A DNA stretch of 64,000 nucleotides from contig NZ_CP107836.1 in assembly GCF_036346615.1 (NCBI RefSeq), positions 1,302,001 to 1,366,000 on the forward strand, written 5' to 3'. Position numbers and translations under genes: made by a program. Numbering within the stretch: the stretch's first letter is position 1; the number at the start of each line of letters is the position of its first letter. The notes beneath the pieces were generated by a model. That model made no database searches. It was not told where the DNA came from and was given only the letters and a program-made list of their open reading frames with translations. Below, piece by piece: positions 62,505-64,000 of the stretch. This stretch comes from Streptomyces sp. NBC_00523. Lineage in GTDB: Bacteria > Actinomycetota > Actinomycetes > Streptomycetales > Streptomycetaceae.

Positions 62505-64000
62505 GTGAGTGAAGATCGGAACGATCCGGAGAGCGGGGCCGTCGTGCCCCGGCGGTCCCGCTGGGTGCGTGCGGCCTGCGCCGCGCTCGGCGGAGTCATC
62601 GCCGGGTTCTGCGCCCTGGCGGTCGCCGAGCTGGTGGCGGCGCTGGTGCGTCCCGAGGCGGGTCCGGTCACGGCGGTGGGCGGTGCGGTGATCGACCGCA
62701 CTCCCCCGGCGCTGAAGGACTTCGCCGTACGGAACTTCGGGACCAACGACAAGCTGGTCCTGGAGCTCGGCATCCTGGCGGTCCTGGCGCTGTTCGCCGT
62801 GGCGGTCGGGCTGCTGACGCTCCGCCACCGGATCGCCGGGTCGGCGGCCGTGCTGGTCTTCGGCGCGGTCGGGGCGGTGGCGGCGATCGGCCGGCCCGAG
62901 GGCCGGGTCTCCGACGCCCTGCCCTCCGTGGTGGGTGCCGTGCTGGCCGCGGGGGTGCTGTACTTCCTGGCCGGACGGCTGTCCCCGGCCGCGGCCCCCT
63001 CCTCGGGGGAAGGGGCCGCGACCGGATTCGACCGGCGCGGGTTCGTCCTCGCGGCGAGCGCCGTTGCGGTGGTCTCGGCCGGGGCCGGGCTGCTGGGGCG
63101 GCGGCTCACCTCGGCCGTGCAGGCCGGGGCGGAGGCGTCCCGGCGCGATCTGAAGCTCCCCGCGCCTGCCTCGCCCGCCCCCGCCGTACCGGCCGGTGCG
63201 GAGCTGGACGTCCGGGGGCTGAGCCCGTTCGTCACGCCCAACAAGGACTTCTACCGCGTCGACACGGCCCTGGTCGTGCCGAGGGTGGACGCCGGGGCGT
63301 GGCGGCTGCGGATCCACGGCAAGGGCGTGACCCGTCCGGTGACGCTCGGCTTCGAGGACCTGGTGCGCCGTCGGGCCGTGGAGCGCAACATCACGCTGAC
63401 CTGTGTCTCGAACGAGGTGGGCGGGCCGTACGTCGGCAACGCCCGGTGGCTCGGCGTCCGTCTGGCCGACCTGCTGCGCGAGGCGGGGGTGCGGCCCCCG
63501 TCCGAGGGCGGCCGGGCCGACCAGCTCGTGGCGCGTTCGGTGGACGGCATGACGATCGGCACCCCGGTCGAGGACGTCATGGACGGCCGCGACGCCCTGC
63601 TCGCCTTCGGCATGAACGGGGAGCCGCTGCCCTTCGAGCACGGCTTCCCGGTCCGGATGGTCGTCCCCGGCCTGTACGGATACGTGTCGGCCTGCAAGTG
63701 GATCAAGGACATCGAGCTGACCACCTTCGACGCGTACGACGCGTACTGGGTGAAGCGGTCCTGGTCCCGGCGGGCGCCCATCAAGACCCAGGCCCGCATC
63801 GACACCCCGCGCCCCTTCGCGTCCCCGAAGGCGGGCACGGTGGCGGTCGCCGGGGTGGCCTGGGCCCAGCACCGCGGGATCACCCGGGTCGAGGTCCGGG
63901 TGGACGGCGGCCCCTGGCACCCGGCGCGGCTCGCCGCCGGGGCGGGCCGGGACATCTGGCGCCAGTGGGTGTGGGAATGGCAGGCCACCCCGGGCAACCA
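62505..64000 (+). CDS. Membrane-bound molybdopterin-dependent oxidoreductase (sulfite-oxidase family), 3' end outside window
   Basis: At least 498 aa from GTG 62505, running off the window. Residues 1-190 hold about four to five TM helices (CAALGGVIAGFCALAVAELVAAL; LVLELGILAVLALFAVAVGLL; AVLVFGAVGAVAAIG; VVGAVLAAGVLYFLAG; RRGFVLAASAVAVVSAGAGLL). The outer Mo-binding domain has FYRVDTALVVPRVDAGAWRLRIHGKG. The cofactor Cys is in LTCVSNEVGG, and GFPVRMVVPGLYGYVSACKWIKDIEL follows. A dimerisation domain begins at RRAPIKTQARIDTPRP. Diverges from the lipid operon with 168 bp between start codons; probably a SigK target. Confidence 0.9.
   Translation, partial: MSEDRNDPESGAVVPRRSRWVRAACAALGGVIAGFCALAVAELVAALVRPEAGPVTAVGGAVIDRTPPALKDFAVRNFGTNDKLVLELGILAVLALFAVAVGLLTLRHRIAGSAAVLVFGAVGAVAAIGRPEGRVSDALPSVVGAVLAAGVLYFLAGRLSPAAAPSSGEGAATGFDRRGFVLAASAVAVVSAGAGLLGRRLTSAVQAGAEASRRDLKLPAPASPAPAVPAGAELDVRGLSPFVTPNKDFYRVDTALVVPRVDAGAWRLRIHGKGVTRPVTLGFEDLVRRRAVERNITLTCVSNEVGGPYVGNARWLGVRLADLLREAGVRPPSEGGRADQLVARSVDGMTIGTPVEDVMDGRDALLAFGMNGEPLPFEHGFPVRMVVPGLYGYVSACKWIKDIELTTFDAYDAYWVKRSWSRRAPIKTQARIDTPRPFASPKAGTVAVAGVAWAQHRGITRVEVRVDGGPWHPARLAAGAGRDIWRQWVWEWQATPGN

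Overview
This is a 64 kb piece of a high-GC actinobacterial chromosome, almost certainly from a Streptomyces. The signs are GC-rich third codon positions, frequent GTG starts, ATGA/GTGA stop-start overlaps, probable leaderless genes, and families typical of the genus (DUF5997, DUF1844, DUF1918, MocR-EamA pair, GlnA4, mycosin). The gene order (arg cluster, pheST, rplT-rpmI-infC, glnA4, OpuA) matches the core chromosome of S. coelicolor as I remember it. I see no insertion sequence, prophage, CRISPR array, rRNA or convincing tRNA, so this reads as conserved core rather than an island.

Layout. 1-5.1 kb: the end of an L,D-transpeptidase, then the arginine operon argC-J-B-D-R (minus) behind ARG boxes. 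5.1-12.7 kb: single genes including a VOC protein, a GlxA-type regulator, GAPDH, an FG-GAP secreted protein, DUF5997, a DinB/cyclophilin pair, and a Clp-N/helix-turn-helix gene behind two near-identical palindromes. 12.7-22.6 kb: an MMPL transporter gene with an apparent frameshift, a degenerate histidine phosphatase, the MocR/EamA divergent pair, a GHL10 hydrolase, a 3-hydroxyacyl-CoA dehydrogenase, a NUDIX enzyme and an XRE/TPR-like regulator. 22.9-31.1 kb: translation genes (pheS-pheT; infC-rpmI-rplT with a long structured leader and an AUC start), a sensor kinase, an RNA methyltransferase and DUF1844. 31.2-37.3 kb: aquaporin, SseB, a membrane protein plus mycosin pair with a 171-bp inverted duplication, and an amino acid deaminase/aldolase. 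37.4-41.7 kb: a GlnA4-type gamma-glutamylation operon with an aldehyde dehydrogenase, an SDR and a divergent gamma-glutamyl hydrolase. 41.7-46.6 kb: APH, GNAT, LysR/TDT transporter, a metal receptor and an XRE-cupin regulator. 46.8-50.6 kb: an OpuA-type glycine betaine importer whose permease carries two binding domains. 50.8-55.3 kb: 5'-3' exonuclease, siderophore-interacting protein behind an iron box, and a PadR/ABC exporter unit.

55.5-64 kb is the most coherent regulatory unit. An ECF sigma factor (SigK type) and its RskA-type anti-sigma converge on a five-gene operon (FAD oxidoreductase, DUF1365, two CFA-synthase-like methyltransferases, DUF1295). A membrane molybdopterin oxidoreductase diverges from that operon. 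All three transcription units carry the same promoter, CCAATCC-N16-CGAATY, so the window appears to show a whole SigK regulon of lipid-modifying enzymes plus a Mo-enzyme. The gene set matches the sigK locus of Mycobacterium tuberculosis as I remember it.

Other unexplained structures are the inverted duplication at the mycosin start, the twin operators of the Clp-N gene, an attenuator-like infC leader, and a textbook intrinsic terminator with no annotated upstream gene between padR and the ABC exporter.
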